Assembly: GCA_910588015.1 (NCBI GenBank)
Contig: CAJUOK010000011.1
Coordinates: forward strand, 11,519 to 53,461
Length of the DNA: 41,943 bases
Direction of reading: 5' to 3'
Source of the DNA: an uncultured Christensenellaceae bacterium
GTDB taxonomy: Bacteria; Bacillota; Clostridia; Christensenellales; UBA3700
The first letter of the stretch is position 1, and each line of letters opens with the position of its first letter. The position numbers were made by a program, and so were the translations under genes. Under the pieces are notes generated by a model. That model ran no database searches and had not been told where the DNA came from. It saw nothing but the letters and a program-made list of their open reading frames with translations. Of this stretch, positions 33,136 through 40,468 are shown in pieces.

Positions 33136-33438
33136 TTATTCTTCTTCCCCTGCCTCAACTTCCTTGAGATACTCTTCGTAAAGAGCGTTGAGCAAATCCT
33201 CGTCTTCTACAGGTTGGAATATATCGTTACCTTCTTCGTCCGATTGAATATGGAATATTATCATCTCGTCGTCTTCCATATCCTCTAATTCGACAGGTTG
33301 CAAATATATATACCATTCGTTCTTATAGTCGAGAGTAGCTATATGTCTAAACTCAATCTCCTTGCCCTCGTCGTCAGCAAGAACTATGAGTTCTTCATTC
33401 TCTTCTGCTTCTTCGTTAAAATTCTTATTTTCTGCCAT
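33136..33438 (-). CDS. DUF1292 family protein (YrzB-like)
   Basis: A 100-residue, strongly acidic protein matching DUF1292: the core ELIVLADDEGKEIEFRHIATLDY followed by YIYLQPVE and DEMIIFHIQ, ending in an acidic helix. The family is widespread in Bacillota and usually sits by ruvX/alaS; here it is alone between secD and an rRNA methyltransferase. AAAGGAGGTG seven bases upstream is a very strong ribosome site, and a good promoter and terminator flank it, which suggests abundant expression. Function is unknown. Confidence 0.88.
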   Translation of the reverse strand: MAENKNFNEEAEENEELIVLADDEGKEIEFRHIATLDYKNEWYIYLQPVELEDMEDDEMIIFHIQSDEEGNDIFQPVEDEDLLNALYEEYLKEVEAGEEE

Positions 33439-33466
33439 ATTGCAGCACCTCCTTTATTTCCTAACT

Positions 33467-33495
33467 ATGTTATATCAATTTAAACTTATTGTCAA
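33467..33495 (-). promoter_or_regulatory. Sigma-A type promoter of the DUF1292 gene
   Basis: TTGACA (33490-33495) and TAACAT (33467-33472) are spaced 17 bases apart on the minus strand. Confidence 0.7.
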
Positions 33496-33572
33496 GTCTA
33501 ATAATTTGCATACCTTGCTTAATTTTAAATATAAAATATAAAATTTAATGAATTTTTGGCGTTACGTGTCGT

Positions 33573-34358
33573 TTAAGCGTCAAAATTATCACCATTGGCT
33601 TTTCCGTAAATAATTTGATACATTGCAACCGACATACTCACGGCGGCATTCAAAGACTCGATTTTACCGCTCATAGGCAAAGAAATTATATTTCCCGCTT
33701 GTCTGAATTCTTCGGATAGCCCCTTGCTTTCGTTGCCTACAACTAGCGCAAAAGGATGATTAATCTTTCCCATTTTATACAAATTTTCGCCGTTCATATC
33801 CAAGCAATATACCGTATGTTTCGCCAATAACTGTATAGCTTGGCTTCTTGATTTTTCCAAAACGTTTACCTTAAAAATCCCGCCCATAGACGCTCTTACA
33901 ACTTTTGGAGAATAACAGTCCGCGCACTCGATAGCAATCAAATTCTCCACTCCGCACGCCGCGCAAGTTCTGATAATAGTCCCCATATTCCCCGGGTCCG
34001 ATATACCGTCCAACACGGCAACGTTGCCGGCTAATCTGTCGTTTGGATTCTTAAAATTAACCGTAGCTAATATTCCGCAAGGCGTTACTGTATCGCTCAT
34101 AACCGACATAACTTTTTCGTCAACGACAAAAATTTTTCTCTCATCGTACCTATCAATAATGTACTCGAAGTCTTTTATTTTATCTTCTTGAACAAACAGC
34201 GAAGTCAACTCGACGTCTTTTGGAATGTCTTTTACAAAATTTTCGCCTTCGACAATAAATTCGTTAAAACGCTTGCGATAACCTCTGTCTTTCAACTTTT
34301 TTATATGCTGCGCTTTTGGATTTTTTATAGAAGTAATCAATTGATAATTTTTATCCAT
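33573..34358 (-). CDS. TrmH/SpoU-family RNA 2'-O-methyltransferase (YsgA-like)
   Basis: A 261-residue SPOUT methyltransferase that methylates a ribose 2'-OH, most likely in 23S rRNA. It has the N-terminal SpoU substrate-binding domain (about 1-100, with FIVEGENFVKD). The trefoil-knot motifs are DPGNMGTIIRT (121-131, with N124 and R130), VVGNESKG (206-213) and ISLPMSGKIESLNAAVSMSVAMYQ at 225-248. Bacillus YsgA lies in a similar translation-gene neighbourhood. No Shine-Dalgarno precedes the ATG; a promoter directly upstream predicts a leaderless message. The precise nucleotide target cannot be read from the sequence. Confidence 0.9.
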   Translation of the reverse strand: MDKNYQLITSIKNPKAQHIKKLKDRGYRKRFNEFIVEGENFVKDIPKDVELTSLFVQEDKIKDFEYIIDRYDERKIFVVDEKVMSVMSDTVTPCGILATVNFKNPNDRLAGNVAVLDGISDPGNMGTIIRTCAACGVENLIAIECADCYSPKVVRASMGGIFKVNVLEKSRSQAIQLLAKHTVYCLDMNGENLYKMGKINHPFALVVGNESKGLSEEFRQAGNIISLPMSGKIESLNAAVSMSVAMYQIIYGKANGDNFDA

Positions 34359-34364
34359 ATTCTA

Positions 34365-34393
34365 ATAATACTATATTTTAGCAAATATATCAA
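34365..34393 (-). promoter_or_regulatory. Promoter predicting a leaderless methyltransferase mRNA
   Basis: TTGATA (34388-34393) and TATTAT (34365-34370) have a 17-base spacer on the minus strand. Only six bases separate the -10 from the ATG, so transcription should start at or next to it. Confidence 0.55.
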
Positions 34394-34415
34394 TAAATAC
34401 GAAGCCGATAACTAT

Positions 34416-34444
34416 AAAAATAGAACGGCGCAAATGCGCCGTTC
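34416..34444 (-). terminator. Terminator of the infC-rpmI-rplT operon
   Basis: GAACGGCGC (34423-34431) pairs with GCGCCGTTC (34436-34444) around AAAT. On the minus strand TATTTTTA follows. Confidence 0.88.
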
Positions 34445-34463
34445 CAAAACGTTGTCTTATATA

Positions 34464-34805
34464 TTAGCGAACTTTTTCGCACAAAGCGGTAAACGCGCTT
34501 GGGTCGTTTACTGCCAAATCTGCCAAAACTTTGCGATTGAGCTCAATACCGTTCTTCTTGAGTCCGCTCATAAACTTGCTGTAATTAAGTCCGTTAAGTC
34601 TAGCTGCAGCGTTGATTCTTGTTATCCACAAAGACCTAAAATCACGTTTTTTGAGCTTTCTGCCAACGTATGCGTAATTTTGCGATTTCATTACCGCTTG
34701 ACGGGCAACTCTGTAAAGCTTGGACTTCGCGCCGAAATAACCCTTTGCCGACTTCAATATTTTTCTACGTTTTTTAACTGCGTTGACGCCTCTCTTGATT
34801 CTCAT
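34464..34805 (-). CDS. rplT: 50S ribosomal protein L20
   Basis: Early assembly 23S rRNA-binding protein and, in Bacillota, a repressor of its own operon. The 113-residue protein contains RRKILKSAKGYFGAKSKLYRVARQAV, NYAYVGRKLKKRDFRSLWITRINAAAR and a GLNYSKFMSGLKKNGIELNRKVLADLA-type C-terminal domain. It is a few residues shorter than usual at the N-terminus. GGAGG precedes the ATG by about nine bases. It is last in infC-rpmI-rplT. Confidence 0.97.
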   Translation of the reverse strand: MRIKRGVNAVKKRRKILKSAKGYFGAKSKLYRVARQAVMKSQNYAYVGRKLKKRDFRSLWITRINAAARLNGLNYSKFMSGLKKNGIELNRKVLADLAVNDPSAFTALCEKVR

Positions 34806-34823
34806 ATCATCTTACCTCCACGA

Positions 34824-35012
34824 CTAAATCATTTCCTTGATGGTCTTCTCTTGCGTTGAAGAAACGTAAGCGGCTTTTCTCAAACCGCGTTTTCTCTTCG
34901 GCGACTTCTTACTCAAAATGTGTCTTCTGTTCATTTTTGCTCTTTTTACTTTACCTGAACCGGTCAAGTGGAAACGCTTTTTAGCGCCGCTATGTGATTT
35001 TTGCTTTGGCAT
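34824..35012 (-). CDS. rpmI: 50S ribosomal protein L35
   Basis: A small basic ribosomal protein of 62 residues with the family sequence PKQKSHSGAKKRFHLTGSGK, followed by the MNRRHILSKKSPKRKR segment. GGAGG precedes the ATG. It lies 21 bases after infC and 18 bases before rplT, the standard operon. Confidence 0.97.
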   Translation of the reverse strand: MPKQKSHSGAKKRFHLTGSGKVKRAKMNRRHILSKKSPKRKRGLRKAAYVSSTQEKTIKEMI

Positions 35013-35033
35013 TTATCTATCCTCCAAAAATAT

Positions 35034-35546
35034 TTATTTCTTTGCAATAGGAGAAAGAGTCATAGCAATACTCTTACCTTCCAACAAAGGCTTTTTCTCC
35101 ATCTGCGCAATGTCTTTTAAAATATCGAAAAAGTCGTCCATAACTTTTATCGCAAGCTCGGGACGCGCCATTTGCCTGCCCCTCAATCTTATCGATACGC
35201 GTACCCTGTCGCCGTTCTCGATAAATTTCTTGGCTTGCTTCGCCTTCGTGTTGAGGTCGCCTACGTCTATAGTTGCAGACAGCCAAACCTCTTTGAGTTC
35301 CACGACTTTTTGATTCTTTTTGTTTTCTTTTTCTTTTTTTACGGTTTCGTACTTAAACTTGCCGTAATTCATTATTTTGCAAACAGGCGGTTTTGCCGTG
35401 GGAGAAATCAAAACAAGGTCAAGATTCTTTTCCTCCGCTCTTGCTAAAGCGTCTCTACCGGACATAATACCGAGTTGCTCGCCGTTCTCGTCAAGCAATC
35501 TGACTTCTCTTTCCCTTATCTGTCCGTTGATTAGCATATCTTTAAT
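35034..35546 (-). CDS. infC: Translation initiation factor IF-3 (AUU start codon)
   Basis: Binds the 30S subunit, prevents subunit joining and checks the start codon. The protein has the N-domain (INGQIREREVRLLDENGEQLGI...), the linker near 75-90, and the C-domain with RVSIRLRGRQMARPELA. An ATG exists at 35535-35537, but its distance from the AGGAGG (35555-35560) is 17 bases. ATT at 35544-35546 lies exactly eight bases from it and is in frame, giving a 170-residue protein starting (M)KDMLINGQIRE, which matches the Bacillus IF-3 start in layout. AUU starts on infC allow IF-3 to repress its own translation. First gene of infC-rpmI-rplT, behind an attenuator leader. Confidence 0.93.
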   Translation of the reverse strand: MKDMLINGQIREREVRLLDENGEQLGIMSGRDALARAEEKNLDLVLISPTAKPPVCKIMNYGKFKYETVKKEKENKKNQKVVELKEVWLSATIDVGDLNTKAKQAKKFIENGDRVRVSIRLRGRQMARPELAIKVMDDFFDILKDIAQMEKKPLLEGKSIAMTLSPIAKK

Positions 35547-35570
35547 AGTCGTATCCTCCTAGCCGTTGGC

Positions 35571-35677
35571 AAAAAAATATGAGCAACAAAGCATAATTGT
35601 TACTCATAATAGAATTTCTATCATATTAACCCGATGCGACCTTTGTCGACAGGTGAGTAAAATACTGCTTTGATTAC
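35571..35677 (-). promoter_or_regulatory. infC leader with transcription attenuator (probable L20 leader)
   Basis: The leader runs about 130 bases from the predicted start at 35677. It ends in a strong terminator: ATGAGCAACAA (35579-35589) pairs with TTGTTACTCAT (35597-35607), followed on the minus strand by ATTTTTTT (35571-35578), just before the infC ribosome site. Upstream CGACAAAGGTCG can form an extra hairpin. In Bacillus, L20 binds this leader to favour termination; assignment here rests on position and architecture. Confidence 0.7.
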
Positions 35678-35683
35678 AATGGT

Positions 35684-35712
35684 ATAATAGCAAACATTTT
35701 ATTACCTGTCAA
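35684..35712 (-). promoter_or_regulatory. Promoter of infC-rpmI-rplT
   Basis: TTGACA (35707-35712) and TATTAT (35684-35689) have a 17-base spacer on the minus strand. Confidence 0.8.
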
Positions 35713-35736
35713 CAAAAAACACGCTCAATTTCAAAT

Positions 35737-36891
35737 TTATTTTTTAATTTCGTTGCGAGTAGTCATAGTATATTTTCCGTCTTTGCTATCTAGCACGTCG
35801 CAAGTTAGATAACCGCCGTCTTCATTCACCTCGACTACCCTTCCGCCTCTGGGATAATTTTTGTATAACTTACGCTTTGCGCCGCTGAACATAAAATATC
35901 TCCATTCGCCAAAACCGTAAGACGACATTCTGCCGTAGCCGAGACATATTTCGTAACCTTCCGCCATATTGTAAATGCCTGCAAAATTACTCAAATGGTC
36001 GTGCCCCGCGTATATACCGTCAACATTTTTGTTGGCAATCAGACTTTCTCTAAAGGCCTTGTTCATCTCGGGATTTTTTGTCGGATAATAAGAAATTCCG
36101 TCCTCAGGACTTTCTATCTCGCCTTTAAACACGCTGACCAGTTCCGTATTTTCTCTATTGTCGTACATCGTTTGGAACTCTTCGGTAGGCTCGTGGGTAT
36201 ACATACTCATATTTACATCGTATTTTTCGCTCATACTGTTATAAAAATCGATTTGACCTTGCGTAAAGCCTTTATACGGCGACATAAGCGATGTCGCGCA
36301 GTCCATTATAAACACTCCGTATTCCACCTTGTCGCCCGAATTAGAATAAACAGGAAGGAAGAAATTGCAATATGTGTCCTCATCTTCATTGATATAGCTT
36401 TCAAAATACTTACTCTCCTCGAAGCCTCCGACGAAATACGCGGATTTTTGATATTCTTCAAGCATATGCTTCTTTGAAAGTACGCTCATAGCGCCGTCGT
36501 GATTGCCGAAACACAACGTCCACGGTATCTCTTTCGAATCGAAATAACCCGTTATTTGACGGCAGATTTTTCTTGCCTTACCAGACTGTCCGCCCAAATA
36601 TTCAGGGCTAATCTGGTCTCCGGTTACAACTATCAAATCGGGTTTTGTATATTCGATAGTAGCGTCCATAATCGCCACGCTCTCTTCGTCGATATAGTCT
36701 ATAAACTGAATATCAGTCAATTGCAATATTTTAAAATTACCTTGCTCGTCGAATTTCAAAGTCAAATCGACGCTTCCTTTTTCCTTTCCCGAACCGGCAA
36801 ACTCTTTATAAGAGCTGCAACCGACAATCGAAAAAATCATAATAACGGAAATCAAAAGCACCAATGCGACAGAAATAGTCTTCTTTTTCAT
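35737..36891 (-). CDS. Lipoprotein metallophosphoesterase (calcineurin-like)
   Basis: A 384-residue predicted lipoprotein: signal peptide with lipobox IVGC, so the acylated cysteine is C25. The calcineurin-like phosphoesterase fold follows, with TDIQ (D60), GDQ (91-93), GNHD (129-132), MYTHEPTEE and YAGHDH near 295-300. The first motif is D-x-Q rather than the usual D-x-H, so one metal ligand is replaced. It would act on phosphoesters outside the membrane; the substrate is unknown. GGCGG lies upstream of the ATG, and the gene has its own promoter. It ends only 25 bases before the infC promoter, with no evident terminator. Confidence 0.87.
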   Translation of the reverse strand: MKKKTISVALVLLISVIMIFSIVGCSSYKEFAGSGKEKGSVDLTLKFDEQGNFKILQLTDIQFIDYIDEESVAIMDATIEYTKPDLIVVTGDQISPEYLGGQSGKARKICRQITGYFDSKEIPWTLCFGNHDGAMSVLSKKHMLEEYQKSAYFVGGFEESKYFESYINEDEDTYCNFFLPVYSNSGDKVEYGVFIMDCATSLMSPYKGFTQGQIDFYNSMSEKYDVNMSMYTHEPTEEFQTMYDNRENTELVSVFKGEIESPEDGISYYPTKNPEMNKAFRESLIANKNVDGIYAGHDHLSNFAGIYNMAEGYEICLGYGRMSSYGFGEWRYFMFSGAKRKLYKNYPRGGRVVEVNEDGGYLTCDVLDSKDGKYTMTTRNEIKK

Positions 36892-36918
36892 AAATTACCG
36901 CCTTTGTTTGTTTTATAA

Positions 36919-36947
36919 ATTTTAACAAAAAATCAGACCGATTTCAA
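36919..36947 (-). promoter_or_regulatory. Promoter of the phosphoesterase gene
   Basis: TTGAAA (36942-36947) and TAAAAT (36919-36924) have a 17-base spacer, and the -10 is preceded by an extended TGT. Confidence 0.6.
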
Positions 36948-37064
36948 GACAGACTTTGATTTTTCATACTATTTCACTAATAATTTACATTATTTAATTA
37001 TAAAAGACGTCGTATTTTGAATAGATTGCTGCTAATATTAGTTAAATTTAAAACGATTGAATTG

Positions 37065-37104
37065 CAAAATAAAACGTCGGATGACTTGCCGACGTTTTAT
37101 TTTG
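37065..37104 (-). terminator. Terminator downstream of thrS
   Basis: A 16-pair perfect stem, CAAAATAAAACGTCGG (37065-37080) with CCGACGTTTTATTTTG (37089-37104), has A and T runs built into the arms. It lies about 77 bases after the thrS stop and could work in either direction. The rest of 36948-37180 shows no gene. Confidence 0.75.
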
Positions 37105-37180
37105 AATATTAATAATTTAAATATTTATGCATATACGCTACGCTTACAAATAACAATGCTTAACCAACTATTCTATTTAT

Positions 37181-39118
37181 TTAGTCAAGTCGCTTTGTAG
37201 CCACATCGTCAAGCACTTTTTCCGCAAACTCCATTAGGCGCATTTCTCCCATTACGACGCCGCCTCTACGTCTTACGGCAACCACGTTGTTTTCAACTTC
37301 TTTATCGCCTATGATAAGCATATAAGGCACCTTTTCAAGCTGCGCCGACCTAATCTTATATCCCACGGTCTCGCTTCTCGAATCGACTTCGGCTCTGATA
37401 CCCATAGCTTTGAGTTTGTCGCTTATTTTTTTACATTCCCCTACAGTTCTGTCCGTAAGACTGATAACTTTTACTTGCACAGGGCTCAACCAAACGGGAA
37501 AAGCGCCTGCAAACTTCTCTATCATAAGAGCCATTGTTCTCTCATAGCAACCTATGGAAGACCTGTGTATGATATAAGGTCTTTTCTTTTCTCCGTTCTC
37601 GTCGACGTAAGACATATCGAAGTTTTCCGATAAGAACATATCAACTTGAATCGTTATTATCGTATCCTCTTTGCCGTACACATTCTTAATTTGAATATCG
37701 AGCTTTGGACCGTAGAAAGCCGCCTCGCCCTTTGCTTCGACGTAGTTTATTCCGATATTGTCAAGTATCTTGCGCATAGTATCTTCCGCGACAGCCCATA
37801 TCTGCGGCTCGTTGATATACTTTTCGGTATTTTCGGGGTCCCACTTGCTGAAACGATAGGTAACGTCGTTCTCAAGTCCCATACATTTCATCATATATTT
37901 TACCAAATCCACAACGCCTCTAAACTCGCTTTCGAGCTGTTCAGGCGTGCAGACGATATGACCTTCTGACAAAGTAAACTGTCTCACTCTGATAAGTCCG
38001 TGCATTTCGCCCGAAGCTTCGTTGCGGAAAAGTGTGGATGTTTCGCCGTATCTTATCGGCAAATCTCTATACGACTTAAGACCGTTGTTATAAATAGTAT
38101 ATTGGAAAGGACACGTCATCGGACGCAATGCAAACACTTCATCGTCCTTTTCTTCGTCGCCCATTACAAACATTCCGTCTTTATAATGGTCCCAGTGTCC
38201 GGATATTTTATAAAGATTTGACTTTGCCATATAAGGAGTCTTTGTCAGCACGTAACCTCTGCGTTCTTCCTCGTCTTCGACAAATCTCTGCATAATCTGA
38301 AAGAGTTTTGCACCCTTTGGCATCAAAAGCGGCAAACCTTGACCGATATTTTCGTCAGTCATAAAGATACCCATTTCTCTGCCCAATTTATTATGGTCTC
38401 TCTTTTTGGCTTCTTCAACTGCATCCAAATAAGCTTGTAAATCGGCTTTTTTATCAAATGCGGTGCCGTATATTCTCGAAAGCATCTTATTATTTTCATT
38501 ACCTCTCCAATATGCTCCCGTAAGACTCGTGAGCTTAAAAGCTTTTACCATACCGGTATAAGGCAAGTGCGGTCCCGCGCACAAATCCACGAAATCGCCC
38601 TGCTTATAGAAAGATATTTCCACGCCTTCGGGCAAATCGTTGATAAGCTCGACTTTATAATCTTCGCCGTAACTTGCCATAAGTTTTACAGCTTCGTCTT
38701 TTGGCAAAACAAATCTCTTAATGGGATAATTGGCTTTGATTATGCTCTTCATCTCCTGCTCTATCTTGACGAATTCCTCTGTAGAAATAGGTGTCTTAAA
38801 GTCAAAGTCATAATAAAATCCCGTAGCTATCGCAGGTCCTATAGCCAATTTGACCGTGGGAAAAACGTTCTTAATTGCCTGCGCAAGAATATGCGCGGCG
38901 GTATGTCTGTATATAAGTTTGCCTTCTTCGTCGGCAAAAGTAAGTATTTCGAGAGCGCAGTCGCCGTCTATCTGCGTTGTCGTCTCAACGACCTTGCCGT
39001 TGACCTTTCCGCCCACGGCAACTCTTGCAAGTCCTTCGGAAATTTGTTTGGCGATTTCATATACGCTCAACCCGTTTTCAAACTCTTTGACGCTACCGTC
39101 TTTCAAAGTTATCTTCAT
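37181..39118 (-). CDS. thrS: Threonyl-tRNA synthetase
   Basis: Charges tRNA-Thr. The 645-residue protein has a TGS domain (1-62), the editing domain with H72, H76, C180 and H184 (RHTAAH and CAGPH), the class II core with zinc ligands C336 and H387 and motif 2 FRNEASGEMHGLIRVRQF, motif 3 near HRSSIGCYERTMALMIEKFAGAFP, and a C-terminal anticodon-binding domain (about 540-640). GAGGTG precedes the ATG. It is preceded by a T-box leader and, further up, by ytxC, as in Bacillus. Confidence 0.98.
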   Translation of the reverse strand: MKITLKDGSVKEFENGLSVYEIAKQISEGLARVAVGGKVNGKVVETTTQIDGDCALEILTFADEEGKLIYRHTAAHILAQAIKNVFPTVKLAIGPAIATGFYYDFDFKTPISTEEFVKIEQEMKSIIKANYPIKRFVLPKDEAVKLMASYGEDYKVELINDLPEGVEISFYKQGDFVDLCAGPHLPYTGMVKAFKLTSLTGAYWRGNENNKMLSRIYGTAFDKKADLQAYLDAVEEAKKRDHNKLGREMGIFMTDENIGQGLPLLMPKGAKLFQIMQRFVEDEEERRGYVLTKTPYMAKSNLYKISGHWDHYKDGMFVMGDEEKDDEVFALRPMTCPFQYTIYNNGLKSYRDLPIRYGETSTLFRNEASGEMHGLIRVRQFTLSEGHIVCTPEQLESEFRGVVDLVKYMMKCMGLENDVTYRFSKWDPENTEKYINEPQIWAVAEDTMRKILDNIGINYVEAKGEAAFYGPKLDIQIKNVYGKEDTIITIQVDMFLSENFDMSYVDENGEKKRPYIIHRSSIGCYERTMALMIEKFAGAFPVWLSPVQVKVISLTDRTVGECKKISDKLKAMGIRAEVDSRSETVGYKIRSAQLEKVPYMLIIGDKEVENNVVAVRRRGGVVMGEMRLMEFAEKVLDDVATKRLD

Positions 39119-39211
39119 TTTACACCTCTATCTTAATATATTTATCTATTTATTCTGTCTCAAAACAATCGTATCGCCGTTTACACGCGCCGCTTTGAGA
39201 TTTGAGTCGCC

Positions 39212-39442
39212 AAAATAAAAACGCCTTAAGTCAACAGACTTAAGGACGATTACTCGCGGTTCCACCTTAATTACGGCTAATTGCCGTCTCTCAATTTTCC
39301 GATTCGCTCGGCGACGTGTTTTCCTCAAGTGGTATGATACATATCCTCGTGCGTCTCTTTCAGCAACGGACGCTCTCTGTGACGATTTTATATGAATCAC
39401 TTGTCTTCAGGCTCGCAAATACTTGCGTAACAATTCTTTTGT
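39212..39442 (-). promoter_or_regulatory. T-box riboswitch controlling thrS
   Basis: The leader carries the T-box core TGGAACCGCG within the conserved 39255-39272 sequence. The terminator arms CCTTAAGTC (39224-39232) and GACTTAAGG (39237-39245) are followed by CGTTTTTATTTT. Stem I can be closed by CAAGT/ACTTG (39399-39403 with 39326-39330), placing the triplet ACC (39331-39333), a Thr codon, in the specifier position; AGAGAG lies on the 5' side. Uncharged tRNA-Thr should stabilise the antiterminator and switch thrS on. It accounts for most of the 464-base gap between thrS and ytxC. Confidence 0.92.
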
Positions 39443-39448
39443 ATTTAC

Positions 39449-39477
39449 ATTATAATATCGCAATATGCGCTTGTCAA
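39449..39477 (-). promoter_or_regulatory. Consensus promoter of the T box-thrS transcript
   Basis: Perfect TTGACA (39472-39477) and TATAAT (39449-39454) lie 17 bases apart on the minus strand. Confidence 0.85.
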
Positions 39478-39504
39478 CTCTAAATTGCAACAATTTTAAG
39501 AAGT

Positions 39505-39526
39505 AAAATTGCCAAATTATGGGCAA
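39505..39526 (-). terminator. Weak candidate terminator after ytxC
   Basis: TTGCC (39509-39513) pairs with GGCAA (39522-39526), and on the minus strand TTTTACTTC follows. The stem is only five pairs. Confidence 0.35.
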
Positions 39527-39582
39527 CTACAACATATTGTGTCTTATGCCGCTATTAAGCGAGCTTAACTACAATAAATAGT

Positions 39583-40296
39583 TTATAATATTTTTACGTC
39601 TACAAGATTACGCAACGCGTTGAGCAATTCTTTATCGGCATTACCCCTCTCTATTACCACTTCGCTGGCTCCGTATTTGACTATGGCGTTGATAATATTG
39701 TGAGCTTTGTCTTGATATATTTCCGGCACGTTGACAAGTCCGCCTTGCGAAACGTTGGTTATCAATATTTCTTTGCTGTCGGCTATGAACAGACTTGTTT
39801 TTTTTCTATCGCCCAGCATATACAAAGCCAAAGAGTAAATTTCTTTTTCACCGTATCCTTTGGATAGCGTAGACGAAATTATATTGCCCAGTTCTCTCCA
39901 TTCCTCGACAATTTGACGAAGTCTGAAGTTGACGATTCCGTCGACGCAATAATTGTTTTGACGCGAAATCTGTTTGAACACGTACTCGTGCTCCTTTTCT
40001 CCGTCATAATAAAGCATTGACGAAATGAGCGCGCACAATGACGAATCTATCTTTCTTCTGCCCACCGAATACATAATAAATTTTAATTTGATATTATTTA
40101 GAATAACGTCGCATATGACTTCCCTTACGGCTTTTTCGCACCGTTCTTTGTCATAATCTTTGGCGGCAATATCAAAACTTATCCAATCTTCGTCTCCGCC
40201 TTCTGCAAAATACAAACCTTCTACACGCTCTAAACCTTTTTTCAACGCACCGTCAGTGTTAAAATCGTTACTAATCAAAATATTACTTTGCCACAT
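39583..40296 (-). CDS. ytxC: YtxC-like sporulation protein
   Basis: A 237-residue soluble protein resembling the YtxC family, whose marker is the segment YCVDGIVNFRLRQIVEEW (about 116-133). No membrane or signal segment is seen. Position directly upstream of thrS matches Bacillus ytxC-thrS. The open frame runs to a TTG at 40356 without a suitable ribosome site. GAGG five bases before the ATG at 40294-40296 (MWQSNILISN) marks the likely start. A possible sigma-E promoter lies 17 bases upstream. The role in sporulation is poorly defined; the assignment rests on one motif, length and neighbourhood. Confidence 0.8.
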   Translation of the reverse strand: MWQSNILISNDFNTDGALKKGLERVEGLYFAEGGDEDWISFDIAAKDYDKERCEKAVREVICDVILNNIKLKFIMYSVGRRKIDSSLCALISSMLYYDGEKEHEYVFKQISRQNNYCVDGIVNFRLRQIVEEWRELGNIISSTLSKGYGEKEIYSLALYMLGDRKKTSLFIADSKEILITNVSQGGLVNVPEIYQDKAHNIINAIVKYGASEVVIERGNADKELLNALRNLVDVKIL

Positions 40297-40312
40297 ATTT
40301 TCCTCAATAGGT

Positions 40313-40340
40313 ATTGTATGCAGGCGACTGTGATTTATGC
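40313..40340 (-). promoter_or_regulatory. Candidate sigma-E-like promoter of ytxC
   Basis: On the minus strand GCATAAA (40334-40340) and CATACAAT (40313-40320) are spaced 13 bases apart, close to the mother-cell sigma-E pattern. The -10 is a full match to CATACAMT. No sigma-A match is seen. The leader would be only about ten bases. Confidence 0.4.
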
Positions 40341-40401
40341 TTTTAAGTTTTTCCAAAATCAGTATTTTAAGCCTTTAAAAGACGCGCGCACTCATTTGCA
40401 A

Positions 40402-40430
40402 TTGACACCTTTAATTTTTAAGATTATAAT
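40402..40430 (+). promoter_or_regulatory. Consensus promoter of the M29 aminopeptidase gene
   Basis: Perfect TTGACA (40402-40407) and TATAAT (40425-40430) lie 17 bases apart on the plus strand. Confidence 0.85.
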
Positions 40431-40468
40431 TACTGTTATAAAGGCAATTTATAATAATGGGAGAATAT

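Noticed and set aside
39146..39400. Open frame of 84 codons on the minus strand upstream of thrS
   Set aside because: It falls inside the T-box leader and its terminator; conserved RNA elements explain the sequence.
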